Assembly (NCBI RefSeq): GCF_019703515.2
Contig: NC_059358.1
Location: 45,084,594-45,148,593, forward strand
Reading direction: 5' to 3'
DNA from: Myxocyprinus asiaticus
Lineage: Eukaryota; Chordata; Actinopteri; Cypriniformes; Catostomidae
DNA length: 64,000 bases
Shown: one piece after another, positions 33,158 through 44,890 of the stretch
How the letters are laid out: each line of letters opens with the position of its first letter
How positions within the stretch are numbered: position 1 is the first letter of the stretch
The notes under the pieces: generated by a model
Seen by the model: the letters and a program-made list of their open reading frames with translations, nothing else
Told to the model about the DNA's origin: nothing
Database searches by the model: none
Position numbers and translations under genes: made by a program

Positions 33158-36100
33158 AAAATCAAATCAAATCACTTTATTGTCACACAGCCATATACAC
33201 AAGTGCAATGGTGTGTGAAATTCTTGGGTGCAGTTCCGATCAATATAGCAGTCGTGACAGTGATGAGACATATACCAATTTACAATAACATCAAATTAAC
33301 ACAACACAATTTAAACATCTGTTATACACATAATTACACTCAACAATATACAAATAATAACATACACTGTACAGTATACAATACGCTGTTTTTCTTTTTT
33401 TTTTACTATATAGATACACATTATTCAATAAAAATTTTAAATTAAAATATATATAAAAAAAGTATATATATATATATAGAATGTACAGTATTGTACTGTA
33501 TTGACATTCAGGCTGTCGGTTGATAGTCAGTTGTTAAGAGAGAACATAATATAATAATAATAATATAATTTATGACAGTCCGGTGTGAGATATAAGAGTA
33601 AGGTTAATAAAGTGCAGTGCTGATGTATTTTGATCTTGGGAGATCAAGAGTTCAGAAGTCTGATTGCTTGGGGGAAGAAGCTATCATGGAGTCGGCTGGT
33701 GCGGGTCCTGATGCTGCGATACCGCCTACCTGATGGTAGCAGTGAGAACAGCCCATGGCTCGGGTGGCTGGAGTCTCTGATGATCCTCCGAGCTTTTTTC
33801 ACACACCACCTTGTATATATTTCCTGGAGGGAGGGAAGCTCACCTCCGATGATGTGTCTGGCAGTTCGCACCACCCTTTGCAGTGCTTTGCGGTTGTGGG
33901 CGGTGCTATTGCCGTACCAGGCAGAGATACAGCCAGTCAGGATGCTCTCCACAGTGCAGGTGTAGAACCGTGTGAGGATGTGGCGGTTCATTCCAAACTT
34001 CCTCAGCCGTTTCAGGAAGAAGAGACGCTGATGAGCCTTCTTCACAACGACTTCAGTGTGGACGGACCATGTGAGTTCCTCAGTGATGTGGACACCCAGG
34101 AACTTGAAGCTGCTGACTCTCTCCACTGGTGCTCCATTGATGGTGATGGGACTGTGTTCTCTGTCTTTTCTTCTGAAGTCCACCACAAGCTCCTTTGTCT
34201 TACTGATGTTGAGGGAGAGGTTGTGCTCCTGACACCAGTGTGTCAGAGTGTGCACCTCCTCTCTGTAGGCTGTTTCATCATTGTCAGTGATCAGACCTAC
34301 CACCGTCGTGTCATCAGCAAACTTAATGATGGCATTGGAGCTATGTGTTGCCACACAGTCATGTGTGTACAGAGAATACAGGAGTGGGCTGAGAACACAG
34401 CCCTGCGGGGCTCCAGTGTTGAGGGTTAGTGATGAGGAGATGTTGCTGCCTATTCTAACCACCTGGCATCTGCTTGACAGGAAGTCCAGGATCCAGCTGC
34501 ACAGCGAGCTGTTTAAGCCCAGAGCCCGGAGTTTCTCATCTAGCTTGGAGGGCACTATGGTGTTGAATGCTGGCCTGTAGTCTACAAACAGCATTCTCAC
34601 ATAAGTGTTCTTTTTTTCCAGGTGGGAGAGAGCAGTGTGTATTGTAGATGCAATGGCATCATCAGTGGAGCGGTTGTTGCGCTAAGCAAACTGCAGCGGG
34701 TCAAGATTGAGTGGCAATACAGAGCAGATGTAATCTCTGATTAGTCTCTCAAAACATTTGCTGATGATGGGGGTCAGAGCAACAGGACGCCAGTCATTTA
34801 AACAAGTTATTTTTGATTGTTTTGGTACAGGCACAATGGTGGATGTTTTAAAGCATGTGGGGACTACAGACAAAGAGAGGGAAAGGTTGAAAATGTCCGT
34901 AAAAACACCAGCCAGCTGGTTCACGCACGCTCTTATGACGCAGCCCGGAATGCTGTCTGGGCCTGCGGCTTTGCGGATATTCACCCGTCGGAAGGATCGG
35001 GTTACATCCGCTACAGAGATGGAGAGTGAACTAACCTCTGTAGCTTCAACCGCGAGAGCTCTCTCCGCGAGGGCGGTGTTATTCCCCTTGAAACGAGCAT
35101 AAAAAGTATTTAGCTCATCTGGTAGAGAGGCAGCGGTGTTCATGGCGGAGTTTTTATTCCCTTTAAAGTCCGTGATGATGTTAATTCCCTGCCACATGCT
35201 TCTAGAGTTGGTGGTGTTAAACTGTCCTTCAATCTTGCTCATGTACTGGCGTTTTGCTGTTTTGATAGTTTTTCGGAGGGCATAACTGGCTTGTTTATGC
35301 TCCTCCACGTTCCCGGAATTAAAAGCGGAGGTCCGCACATTAAGTGCCGCGCGAACACCGCTATTGATCCATGGCTTCTGATTCGGATAGATTCGTACAG
35401 TTCTGGTCGGAATCACTTCCTCTACGCACGTTCTGATGAAACACATTACGCTATCAGCGTAGAGCTCGATGTCATCATCAGAGGCGGACCGGAACATCTC
35501 CCAGTCCGTGTGATCAAAACAGTCTTGTAGCGTAGAGTCTGATTGGTCCGAACAGCACTGGATCGTTCTGAGGGTGGGTGCTTCCTGTTTCAATTTCTGC
35601 CTGTAAGCGGGCAGAAGCAGAATGGAAGAGTGGTCCGATTTGCCAAATGGTGGGCGGGGGAGGGATTTGTAGCCATCCCGGAACGGAGAGTAGCAATGGT
35701 CCAAAACCCGGTCCCCTCGTGTGTTGAAACTAATGTGCTGGTGATATTTTGGTGCGAATGATTTTAAACTGGCTTTATTAAAGTCCCCGGTCACAATGAA
35801 CGCGGCCTCAGGGTGCGCGGTTTCCAGCTCACTTATACTCCCATAAAGTTCCTTGAGTGCCCGGTCTGTGTCGGCTTGTCGGGGGATGTACACAGCAGTG
35901 ATAATGACCGCTGTGAATTCCCTCGGTAGCCAGAATGGTCGACACAGAAGCATAAGAAATTCCAGATCAGGAGAACAGAAAGACTTGATGGAATGTACGT
36001 TCCTCTGATCACACTAGGATTTGTTGATCATAAAACATAAACCACCTCCTCTAGTTTTACCTGAGAGGTCTTTCGCTCTGTCCGCTCGGTGCACGGAGAA

Positions 36101-36606
36101 CCCCGCGGGTTCAATGGCTGAGTCTGGAATCTCCGCAGACATCCAAGTTTCTGTTAGGCAGATAATGCAGCAGTCCCTTGTATCACGTTGGAAAGAGATC
36201 CACGCTTTCAGCTCGCAGAGCTTGTTATCCAGAGACTGAACATTTGCCAGTAGAATAGTGGGTAGCGGGGGTCGATTTGCGTGGCGTCTTACTCTGATGA
36301 GAACACCGGCTCTGTTTCCCCTTTTCCTCCTGCATTTCTGCGGCCGTGCTGCCCAGACAAAGGGCTCTGCTTGCGTGTTTGTAAACAGCGGGTCGGCATT
36401 GAGGAATGTGAAGTCCGGTTTTCGGTGTGAGATCGCTGAACCAATGTCCAAAAGTGTTTGTCTGTCGTAGACAATAAGGCAGACAACATCCAAGACAAAA
36501 AACATAAGAATTGTGAACAAAACATTGCTATGTTGTGTCGGAGCTCGCAACGCAGCAGCCATACTCGGCGCCATCTTGAGTCCAACTAGCAAAAAGCTCC
36601 TCATTT
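33158..36606 (-). mobile_element. L2/Rex-like LINE, nearly full length (copy A)
   Basis: A non-LTR retrotransposon reading right to left. Its 3' end is at the left, where the reverse strand finishes in 'tgacaataaagtgatttg' and a (gattt)n tail. About 480 bp of 3' untranslated sequence includes the stretch around 33190-33290 that recurs in copies at 36817, 44891 and 46731. One long frame (33644-36604) covers endonuclease and reverse transcriptase. No clear target duplication was found, so the exact 5' end is uncertain. Confidence 0.9.
33644..36604 (-). pseudogene. LINE ORF2 (endonuclease-RT) with two in-frame stops
   Basis: A 986-residue frame stays in one phase from the ATG at 36604 to the stop at 33644. 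It is broken only by TAG at 36014-36016 (tryptophan in related sequence, by context) and TAG at 34682-34684 (tyrosine in the copy at 46731-49530). The endonuclease starts near residue 118 (LLANVQSLDNKL), with LTETWMS following and GDFNKASLKS near 35770. RT motifs include [44 protein letters not shown] and the catalytic FADD at 34312-34323. The C terminus has [10 protein letters not shown] and [22 protein letters not shown]1/L2/Rex-type by these motifs. Antisense open frames here are shadows. Confidence 0.92.
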
Positions 36607-36816
36607 AATGAATTGACCACCTGTCCACTAATCTTTAATGTGTTGCACTAAACAATCCTTTTGGAATGAACTTTGTGTGGAGTTTACTATGATAAAATTG
36701 CTGTTTTATAAGAGAAGACAGACAATTTTGCGACAGATACTGTAGATGTCAGTTTACGGCTTTCCCCATTCATTTGTATGGTATCCGCTAACGGTGACTT
36801 ACAGTCGTAACACGGT
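36607..36816. other. Short spacer between two LINE copies
   Basis: About 210 bp of unassigned sequence separates the 5' end of copy A from the 5'-truncated forward copy. It may hold the original target of copy A. Confidence 0.4.
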
Positions 36817-37301
36817 AAGCTTCTTCCCCAAGCAATCAGACTTTTGAACTCTTGATCTCTCACGATCAATATACATCAGCACTGCACTTTATTAATCTTA
36901 TTATCTCACACTGCACTGTCATAAATTATATTCTCTCTTAACAACACACTGGCAACTGACTATCAACCAACAGCCTTAATGTCAATACAGCACAATACAA
37001 CTTACTGTATATTTTATATATACTATATATACTATTTTTATTGTAAAATGTGTATTCTATATTGTGTGTATTGTATACTGTACATTGTATATTATTATTT
37101 TTATATTGTGTTGTGTGTATATAAGATATGTAAATTGTGTTGTGTAAATCTGATGTTTATTGTAAATTGGTATATGTCTCATCACTGTCATGACTGCTAA
37201 GATACATTTACTGCTCGGAACTGCACCCAAGACTTTCACCCACTATTGAACTTGTGTATATGTTTGTGTGACAATAAAAGTGATTTGATTTGATTTGAGT
37301 T
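36817..37301 (+). mobile_element. L2/Rex-like LINE 3' fragment, forward strand (copy D)
   Basis: It starts inside the last codons of ORF2 ([12 protein letters not shown] then stop, 36817-36857) and runs through the 3' untranslated region to 'acaataaaagtgatttgatt' and a (gattt)n tail at about 37301. It has its own 3' end and lies opposite to copy A. The two are therefore separate insertions, not one inverted insertion. Confidence 0.9.
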
Positions 37302-37748
37302 GACGTTACATGATAGAACCGCAGTGGTTGTTATCTCAGTAATTAAAAGAGTCTCTGAAGGTACCCTCCGATGGCCTGGAAGAAAAACTGAAGCCTCAGA
37401 TGTCACAGCATGACCACATCTTTTTAATAAATGATAAATAAATATGTATCTAATATTTATCTAATATTTATTAATATTTTTTGTTAAATGTTATGCAAAA
37501 ATGGCTATATTGTGATATACTGTCCACCCCATTCATAAACTGCATTTTCTCATACTTTATCATTTTACAGTTTGAATAATTATATTTGACAAGTTTCTCT
37601 TATAGCTACAAACTATATAAAATTGCGTACAGTAAACAACTGGACATTACCTTTCTGTGCAGTTTGATCCAAGATTCTGTAATGGTGTCCCCAGATTTTC
37701 TATCAAAGCATTAAAGTTTCATGCTTAATGTGTGAACACCCCAGTCAC
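37302..37748. other. Unassigned sequence left of the Harbinger element
   Basis: AT-rich with no frame or repeat end recognised. The last bases, gtcac, form half of the Harbinger target site. Confidence 0.4.
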
Positions 37749-38060
37749 CAGGGGCCTCATGTATAAAATTTTGCGTAGATTTTATCCTTAAAGTGTGCGT
37801 ACGCACAAAATGCAGATTTTGCATACATACAAAAGTTTTCAGATTTGTAAAACCGTACATACGCCAGAACCTGCGCAAAGTTCACTTTATAAATCACAAT
37901 TATCTAAATATTGCGTGCAGGTGTACGTGCTTTCAGTTTACCCCCGTCACCTCCCCGAAATAACCATATATGGAGCTTAAGAACGCCTTTTTTGAATATT
38001 TATGATCTCACTGCATATTTATATGACCAGTAATTTTCAATACAGCTGTTGGTTTAAATA

Positions 38061-39252
38061 ATGGAGGAATAAAAACGCAAAGTGAGCTCTCTGCAGGTAT
38101 TTCCAATAAATGGAAAACTGTGGAGTGGGAACAGGTAATGGCAGCAGTCAATGCTGCCACCTCGGTGCCCCGCAAAAAAAAGGTGGTCTGATTTGCGCAT
38201 AGGCACAGTGTTGGTATGACTGGTGGTGGTCAAAGAACCACTGACCTCTCGGCCTTTAATGTGAGGGTGGGCACAATTATAGGGGAGACAGGATTAAGTG
38301 GCGTTGTTCCGGAGTTCGAAGATGATACCGACATGATTTGCATTAAAGATGGTAAGTACTAGATTTTTTTAAACCAGAACAATATTTGTCTGTTTCAAAT
38401 TTAGCTTTACTTGAAGCAGGCTTTTAGAATAAAGCATGTAATTGCTGGTGCTTCCTTTAGTATTGAAGTATCAACTTGGGAATATTTTTTAAAATTAATT
38501 TATTGATAATTTAAAAAAGTAAACCAAATCAAATTTCATTTTGGGGAAACGAAAATGTACTTAAAACAATGAAGTGGTAAATATACAGATAGTTAGATAC
38601 CTCCTTAATCCAAACATTTACTAAACCAAATTGAACTTCACGTTTTTCCTGCTTTTTCCTACGTATTTCATTTCCAAGTGCAAATTAATCACAATAAATT
38701 ATTTAAATGCTTAACATAAATACACAATACAACAATTATTAATTGAATGTTTTTAATAAAAGGAGTGGCTAATCCTGGGGTGCCTAGGAGTCCAGTCTGT
38801 GGTCCAAGCTTGGAAGATGAGGACTGTTCATCCTTTGCCCAACCTCCGCCGCCATACAATTCGCCACCAACGGCATCTGTGTGCCAGCGCCACTATCCAA
38901 TGCTTCACCAACAGTATCCTGTGTGCCAGCGCCGCCATCCAATGCGCCACCAACGGCATCCTGTGTGCCAGCGCCGCCATCCAATGCATCACCAACAGCA
39001 TACTGTGTGCCAGTGCAGCCATCCAATGCACCACCAACGGCATCCTGTGTGCCACCGCCGCCATCCAATACATCCCCATCCTCCGTGCCACCACCAACCA
39101 CTGGTCCATCAAGGCGCATACTGACGGAGGAAGTAATGCAGACCCAGCGGCACATGGTCCATGACGTCAATGCTGTCTGTTCCGAACTGCAAGAATTAAA
39201 AAACGTATTATCAGAAATAAGTGGTTCACTTAAAGAACTTGTGAAAAAATAA
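38061..39252 (+). pseudogene. Harbinger Myb/SANT-like DNA-binding protein, broken
   Basis: In Harbinger elements a second gene encodes a Myb/SANT-like protein that helps import the transposase and bind the ends. Exon 1 starts MEE at 38061 and immediately hits TAA. The adjacent frame reads ISNKWKTVEWEQVMAAVNAA and KKRWSDLR, the tryptophan-rich Myb-like fold. After a second frameshift it reads TGGGQRTTDLSAF and PEFEDDTDM up to a donor at 38352 (gtaag). Exon 2 begins at 38763 (GVANPGVPRSPVCGP), continues as a proline-rich repeat (38879-39069) and ends in a charged helix (VNAVCSELQELKNVLSEISG) with the stop at 39250-39252. Confidence 0.8.
38879..39069 (+). repeat. 42-bp coding minisatellite, about 4.5 units
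   Basis: The unit beginning gtgtgccagcgccgccatcc repeats at 38879, 38921, 38963, 39005 and partly 39047. In frame each unit encodes about 14 residues of the form VPAPPSNAPPTASC. It lengthens the proline-rich linker of the Myb-like protein. Because 42 is a multiple of three, unit gain keeps the frame. Confidence 0.92.
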
Positions 39253-39283
39253 AATACTGAATGAATTCACTTGCCGTTTCCAG

Positions 39284-40349
39284 TTACATTCCACGTATTA
39301 TATTTAAACGCAGCTGTACTGCCCTAGCATTGTGTGTTGCATTTGGCGGGCCAGGGTTAGGATCATTGGAATCAGTGTCGAGGTTCAGTTGGACAGGTAG
39401 CCCATGTCTTTGCGCGATGTTGTGCAGCACTGCGCAAGCCACCTCAATACGGCAAACCTTTGTAGGTCTGTACAAGTATTGTGCCACCAGACCTATCCAA
39501 GCACCTCCACCGTCCTTTTAACAGACCAATAGCGCGTTCGACCACTGAACGCATCTGACAATGTTTCTTGTTGTAGTGCCTTTCTTGCTCAGTCTGGGGT
39601 CTGGTTAATGGAGTGAGCAGCCAGGTTCTAAGGGGATAACCACTGTCTACTGAGAGGTACAACATTTAAAAGTAGATTTAAAAAAGTTACATGATTACAC
39701 AAAATGACATGTACCCTACCATCTTACCAAGTAGCACAGCACAGCTGCACAGCTCCTGTTTGTAGTCTGTTCCCTACACTGCTGTTGGATAAAATGTAGG
39801 AATCATGGGTTGACCCAGGCCATCTTGCCATCTCACAACTACATTTATCAGAGACAAGTGCGCATCACATATGATCTGCACGTTCACTGAGTGGAAATGT
39901 TTCCAGTTAACGAAAGCACATTGGGAAAACCGGCGATTGCTGCAAATTGCGTTTTGATGTTGGCCTGTTCAGCTTGTAAGGAAAACGGATGTTTCGGGGT
40001 GCAATCCCTACTATGGCATCCCATATATGTGGCATGACGTGGCTCAGGGATGACTGTCCCATTCCCGATCGGTCTGCCAACTCCTGCTGAAAAGTACCAG
40101 TGGCCAAGTGGCCTAATGTCATCAGTACTTGCAAGGGAACAGATAGAGCGTGATTTCTCCATAAGGGTCTCTCCAATACTGCCGTAATTCAGAATACAAT
40201 TCCAAGAGGATGGCTCTCGGGAATCGAAATTGGCTCATGAGCCAGTCATCATCATGAGCTAAGAAATCCTCACGGCCCCTGAAAACACACTCCCTCCACA
40301 CAGTGTCATTGTCAAGGTCCTCTAATTGCCCTAGCGCATCCATTGTCAT
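39284..40349 (-). pseudogene. PIF/Harbinger DDE transposase, broken
   Basis: A DDE_Tnp_4-type (HARBI1-like) cut-and-paste transposase. From the right it reads MDALGQLEDLDNDTVWRECV, then after a frameshift WRNHALSVPLQVLMTLGHL and GMGQSSLSHVMPHIWDAIVG. At about 39910 the segment that should carry the first catalytic aspartate is missing: GFPNVLS jumps to a stretch like VNWKHFHSVNVQIICDAHL. The second aspartate (GSTHDSYIL, codon 39802-39804) and the glutamate region ([13 protein letters not shown], about 39510-39550) remain. A 78-bp intron (39650-39727, gtaag...cag on the reverse strand) interrupts the LL(G/V)DSGYPLRTW region. Inactive. Confidence 0.9.
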
Positions 40350-40362
40350 GATGTCCTAAAAC

Positions 40363-40393
<31 letters not shown>

Positions 40394-40780
40394 CTTTTTA
40401 TAGCCGATTCATTTAAGTAAATAAATTAATACAAAGTATTTGCACCTGCATGAATAAGAAATATATTTCGAATGATTAACTATATGTCTGATTGAGGCAA
40501 TTTAATTACAAGTGGTGTAATAGAATGATTGAAAACTCCACTTTTCATTTAGGCTGTTCAGTTTATTGCTTGGCCATTTGGTGTCGCCAAATCACACACA
40601 CCACTAAAAGAGTGCGTACGCAGTCAAGAGTGTCCGTACAGTGCGCACATATTTACGTTTTTGTTACATATTTACATATAAATTTATTTTTTATAAATCC
40701 CGATATATGCGTGGAAAATTGCATATGCACATTTCAATGCCAATTTTGTGCATACGCAACATTTATACATCAGGCCCCAG

Positions 40781-40944
40781 GTACCAGATGAGAGTAGTTT
40801 AATTTAATTAGAGAGGACCTCGTAATGCCCAAACACTGGTCACATGTTGTGGGCAATGCACGAATGTGAAACATGACAGATGGCTAGTTGCACACACAGT
40901 AACAATACAGACTACTTTCATGTGTGTGTGTGTGTGTGTGTGTA

Positions 40945-40986
<42 letters not shown>

Positions 40987-41525
40987 CAACACAGCTTTGT
41001 TTGATGTCCTACAATGGAGTAAAATATTATTCACTCCAAACACATTTTTTTTTCTTTTATGTGTTTATCATCAAATAATTTTTTATGGTTGTTGTGAAAC
41101 GGAATGAAGTCAGACATGGTGGGATCGGGAAGCTGCTTATAAGCTACCAGAGGCCTTATACTTTAAATAAAAGTACATGGCATCCTGCCTTTACTGAGGG
41201 AAGTGGATGTCTGGATTAGAGGTAAGGTCCCAGCAAACTCACAGCGAAGGGCTTCGTTCTTTGCTCAGAGCCAAAAAGAAATTTGAAACAGCTGAGCAAC
41301 AACATGCTCTTTGTGAGCATTCATACACTGGCCACACCGCTGGGGGAGGTTTTTAGAGGTACATTTACATATATTATCAAGGACTTCATGCCTCATATAC
41401 AATACGAGTAGAATTCACACAAGATCTGTAAAAAAAGCTGTACTATTTGATGATTATTTAAAGTAATATATATGCAGTAAATAATGTGTAATTTGTTTAA
41501 ACACTACATTCATGGTACTAATGCA
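40781..41525. other. Spacer with (TG)n and (AG)n microsatellites
   Basis: A TG run at 40921-40943 is followed by an AG run at 40949-40984. A separate (CA)n at 40367-40393 lies just inside the Harbinger element. The rest is unassigned. Confidence 0.6.
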
Positions 41526-41533
41526 CTAATACA

Positions 41534-42509
41534 CAGTGTTGCCAACTGTTTCTCATGGGAAGTCGCCAAAGGCTCACTGAAATGTCCATAAAATTGCTAA
41601 ATCACGTGATGACATAATTTATTACATAAGACGTCAAATTTACATATGTAAATGAATTGGCGTAAAGAGCTAAGGCAATTTTTTAAAGGTGTAGAACCAT
41701 ATGTTTGTTTGTTTTTATTATTGAAATAATGATTTAACAATTAGTATTTAACTACTAATCATTTAGCTATTACTAACTGAACTTGTCAAACATTCAGACA
41801 GTGGGGGATTTCTATTTATTTATTTTTTTTATTCATTTTGTTTTGTAATTAAACTGCATTATTGAACAATGACAAAGTCCAAAATTTTCCTAGCAATAGC
41901 AACCAAGAGTAGGCAGCGGTGTAGTGTTGGAGATGTTTATTATTAATATTTTTTTATATTTATTATTATTTATTTTTAAACATGGATCTATATGCTTTAT
42001 AATGCCTCATGTGGAGTTGTTTTGGAGATATGTAATATATATATATATATAATATATTTATAATTCAGGGGTTCATATCCATTCCATTCTCTCTCTCTTT
42101 CTCTCTCTTGCCCTGCTTGATAATTTCTCAATGCTCTTCAATCGCTGTAGGCTGACTTTTCTTTTCTAAACAGAGAGCATGCACGTGAATTGAGGTTGAG
42201 ATTGTTGCAACAAATACCAACAACATGTAAGCTCATCAGTCATTCAATTTATAAACATACCACAGGCACATATATCCAACTCCTGATGGCATGCAGGTCA
42301 GTCATTTTACTTGAAACACACGGGGGAGCTAGAGCACAGAGAAAAATGAGACATCATTCATGATAGAGCTGATGTGTTTTGTGTCACCAGATGTGGAAGA
42401 ATGTCGCTAAAGCAGACTACAAAAGTCGCTAAAATTGTCGCTAGTTGCTAGATGGCTCTTTTACTCGCTAAGGGGGTTAAAAAATTGCTAAATCTAGTTG
42501 GCAACACTG
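41534..42509. mobile_element. hAT element (CAGTGTTGCCAACT ends)
   Basis: The left end cagtgttgccaactgttt and the reversed right end cagtgttgccaactagattt share 14 perfect bases. Flanks ctaataca (41526-41533) and ctaatacg (42510-42517) match at 7 of 8 positions. The 976-bp interior contains motifs such as 'aaaagtcgctaaaattgtcg' near the right end and no transposase. It fits a non-autonomous hAT. Confidence 0.85.
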
Positions 42510-42517
42510 CTAATACG

Positions 42518-43068
42518 AAATACTTGGGCATAACATGCGCCGATTACACTCTATTATTGTAATTTATGATGACACTGATACTACTGCAAAGATGGGTGTA
42601 TAAAAGAGTGTAATTTGGAAGAATACAGACAAAAGAATGATGATAGAGACTTATCTTTCTTTGGGAAGATGTATGAATGGCTTTCGCCTGCAGACAGCAC
42701 GAGTGAAGCAGCATATCAAACAACAGAGTGAACTGGCATTTTATAGTATGTGATTAGATTTTTATTTGTTTTATTTTTGTAGACTAATTAAACAACAACA
42801 AAAAAAAAAACTGAAAAAAATCATATGACGTGTTCTTGAAAAATGTCTCTACGCGAACGATCAAACTAGATAAACTAGGTGAATTAGTATCAGCTCACTA
42901 ATACCTAATCACACTAATTTCAACTGACTGAAGGGGGAATTAGCTGGAGCTTCAGGTCACACTGATGATGTGGACCAATGGCAGTAAGAAGGTGTTTAGC
43001 AGCTGGTAAGAAATTTTCCTAAAAGTTCGCCTTGCAGAGCTGTTAAGAACCAATGAAATGGACTCATT
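42518..43068. other. Unassigned sequence
   Basis: No repeat end, RNA gene or domain recognised. Confidence 0.35.
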
Positions 43069-43431
43069 AGCTATGTTTCCATCTATGTTGAAAATTTAAT
43101 TTACGCAAAAAAAACATATTATCGCAAAAACAATGTGCGAATAAAGCCGCGTTTCCATCCAAGGGTGTTCAAAAGGATGAAATCGTCACTTCCGGAGAAA
43201 TTGTATCCAATGTAAGTGTTTTTTTTTTTGTTTTTTTTTATAAAATACTGGCGGTTTAGAGACGCAGACAAAACACACTAAAGAACTTTGTCTCAATGTA
43301 TCCATCTCAAGCAAGCGTATATATTTTTTATGTGCATTTTGGAGATTTATTCGCATCTTGGTGTTTCCATCCAGCAGTTTTTATGTGATATCCCAAAATG
43401 CGCATAAAAAAACTTTGATGGAAACATAGCT
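43069..43431. mobile_element. 363-bp MITE (AGCTATGTTTCCATC ends)
   Basis: The left end agctatgtttccatc at 43069 is exactly mirrored as gatggaaacatagct ending at 43431. Inside, 'gtttccatccaagggtgtt' and 'gtgtttccatccagcag' form secondary inverted copies, along with 'gcgcataaaaaaac' motifs. A larger relative lies at 58552-59713. The flanking bases suggest at most a 3-bp target duplication. Superfamily undetermined. Confidence 0.75.
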
Positions 43432-44890
43432 GTTGAGTCTTTCTCTCTCTTCCAGAATGAGCACTGATATATACAATGCAATGTAATGTCATGTCATGAA
43501 TAGGTGTGTAGTATTTTGGAATCACAATGGGAAACAACTATCATGATTCATGCACTCAAATGCTATATTTTTGATGAAATTCTCCTGCTTTTAATGGAAA
43601 AAATGACAGATTTACGCTGATTGTGTGGATTCAATACGGAACACAATTTTGTTCACTTAAATACAGGACTGTTGGCAAACCTAGTATGGCCTCTAGAAAC
43701 TGCGAGTTGGAGATGAGTAGTGTTAAACTCGAATTGAGTGCTTGAGTTTGCATCTCCATTTCTTGAACTTCATGGCCCTACGCGCTCGGTTTGCATCATC
43801 TACTTACCGTATAACTTCAGATTTGAGTCGCAGAGCATCAAACACTACAAGATTTAATCTGTAGTCATGTATAGTCGGATCAAAAATATAAAAAATGTTT
43901 GATATCCTCAGACTAGATGGAATCAGTCTGAGGGTAAGGAGTCGAAGTCTGTACCCATCATGTAGTACATGATTTTCTGTGAAATCTGTCAACTGGTTAG
44001 GCCAAAATATGCAAAGAAGCCATCTAGCACTGACCCGCCATGACTGAAAATCAGGGCTAAAATTGGTGTCATGTTATGTAATGCATTGTAGCCTTTACTT
44101 ATATTTTTTAAACATATTTCATCCAAACATCCAAAGCAATTTATTTCAACAACTTAATGACATCATAAGCAGACAATGATGTAATGTCATAAGTTATTTA
44201 AATATTAAACAATTGAAATTCATATTAATTAATTCATTAATGACACTTGTAAATAAAGTAATTTTATTGCAGCCGTTTGATTGTATCTGAACCCAGGTCT
44301 CAGAACAATATGACTCTGAGGTCTGACGCACCTCCACTGTGCCTGTCTTTGCTCCCCCAAACACATATTAACTTTGATTGTATTGCTTAGTTATACTATA
44401 TTCTGTCTGATTTTGCACTAGGAGAAACACCATATCTTTTCCTTGAGTTCTGCACTTGGGTGAATGGCAATAAATCAGAGCAGACTGAGAGAAGGCTGAT
44501 GAAGTGAGCTAATTCACAGGGTGTATAATTAGTAACATTTGTAGGTGCAAACAGAATAGTTTGACAAAAATGAAGGAACATCTTTGATCATTATAAATGC
44601 TTTTGGCTCTCCACATGAAATAAACAGTGGACAATGCTGAAAATGAGATGGCGTGAGGTCTGTTCTGAAAAACTACTCCAGTATCACAATCCTCTGCCTG
44701 CTGATTGGCCATTTAATGGCTCCAAATTCACTGCAACAAGGGAGAGTTCCATGGAAGAAGCTATGTCCAAGAAATCTGTGTCACAATTAAACATATGCCT
44801 GGCTGTTTGATTACAGATGGAATAATTGAAGTGGTTTATTGAAGGAACACAAGGGCTTTTAGCCCTTTTTAAGGGCAATTACAGGTACTT
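43432..44890. other. Unassigned sequence
   Basis: Short open frames only, none with a recognisable domain. No repeat boundaries were found. Confidence 0.35.

Larger units (their letters stand above)
37752..40777. mobile_element. PIF/Harbinger DNA transposon, full length, defective
   Basis: The ends are gggcctcatgtataaa at 37752 and, reversed from 40777, gggcctgatgtataaatgtt. Imperfect inverted similarity continues through 'tgcgtacgcac'-like motifs. A CAG duplication flanks it (37749-37751 and 40778-40780). The rejoined target reads gtcacCAGgtacc, containing CACCAGGT, which fits the CWG-centred target known for zebrafish Harbinger elements. The two genes are divergent in role and converge: a Myb-like DNA-binding gene on the forward strand and a DDE transposase on the reverse. 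Both are broken. Confidence 0.9.

Noticed and set aside
33755..34580. Forward-strand open frames of 224 and 99 codons, and similar ones at 47378-47956
   Set aside because: They are antisense shadows of the LINE ORF2, recurring only because the LINE copies are similar.
33158..37301. Single twin-primed LINE insertion
   Set aside because: Both the reverse copy and the forward copy have their own complete 3' ends and tails, so they are two insertions.
38784..39170. Reverse-strand 128-codon and other frames across the 42-bp repeat
   Set aside because: The frame is open because the repeat unit is a multiple of three; the forward proline-rich frame fits the Harbinger gene.
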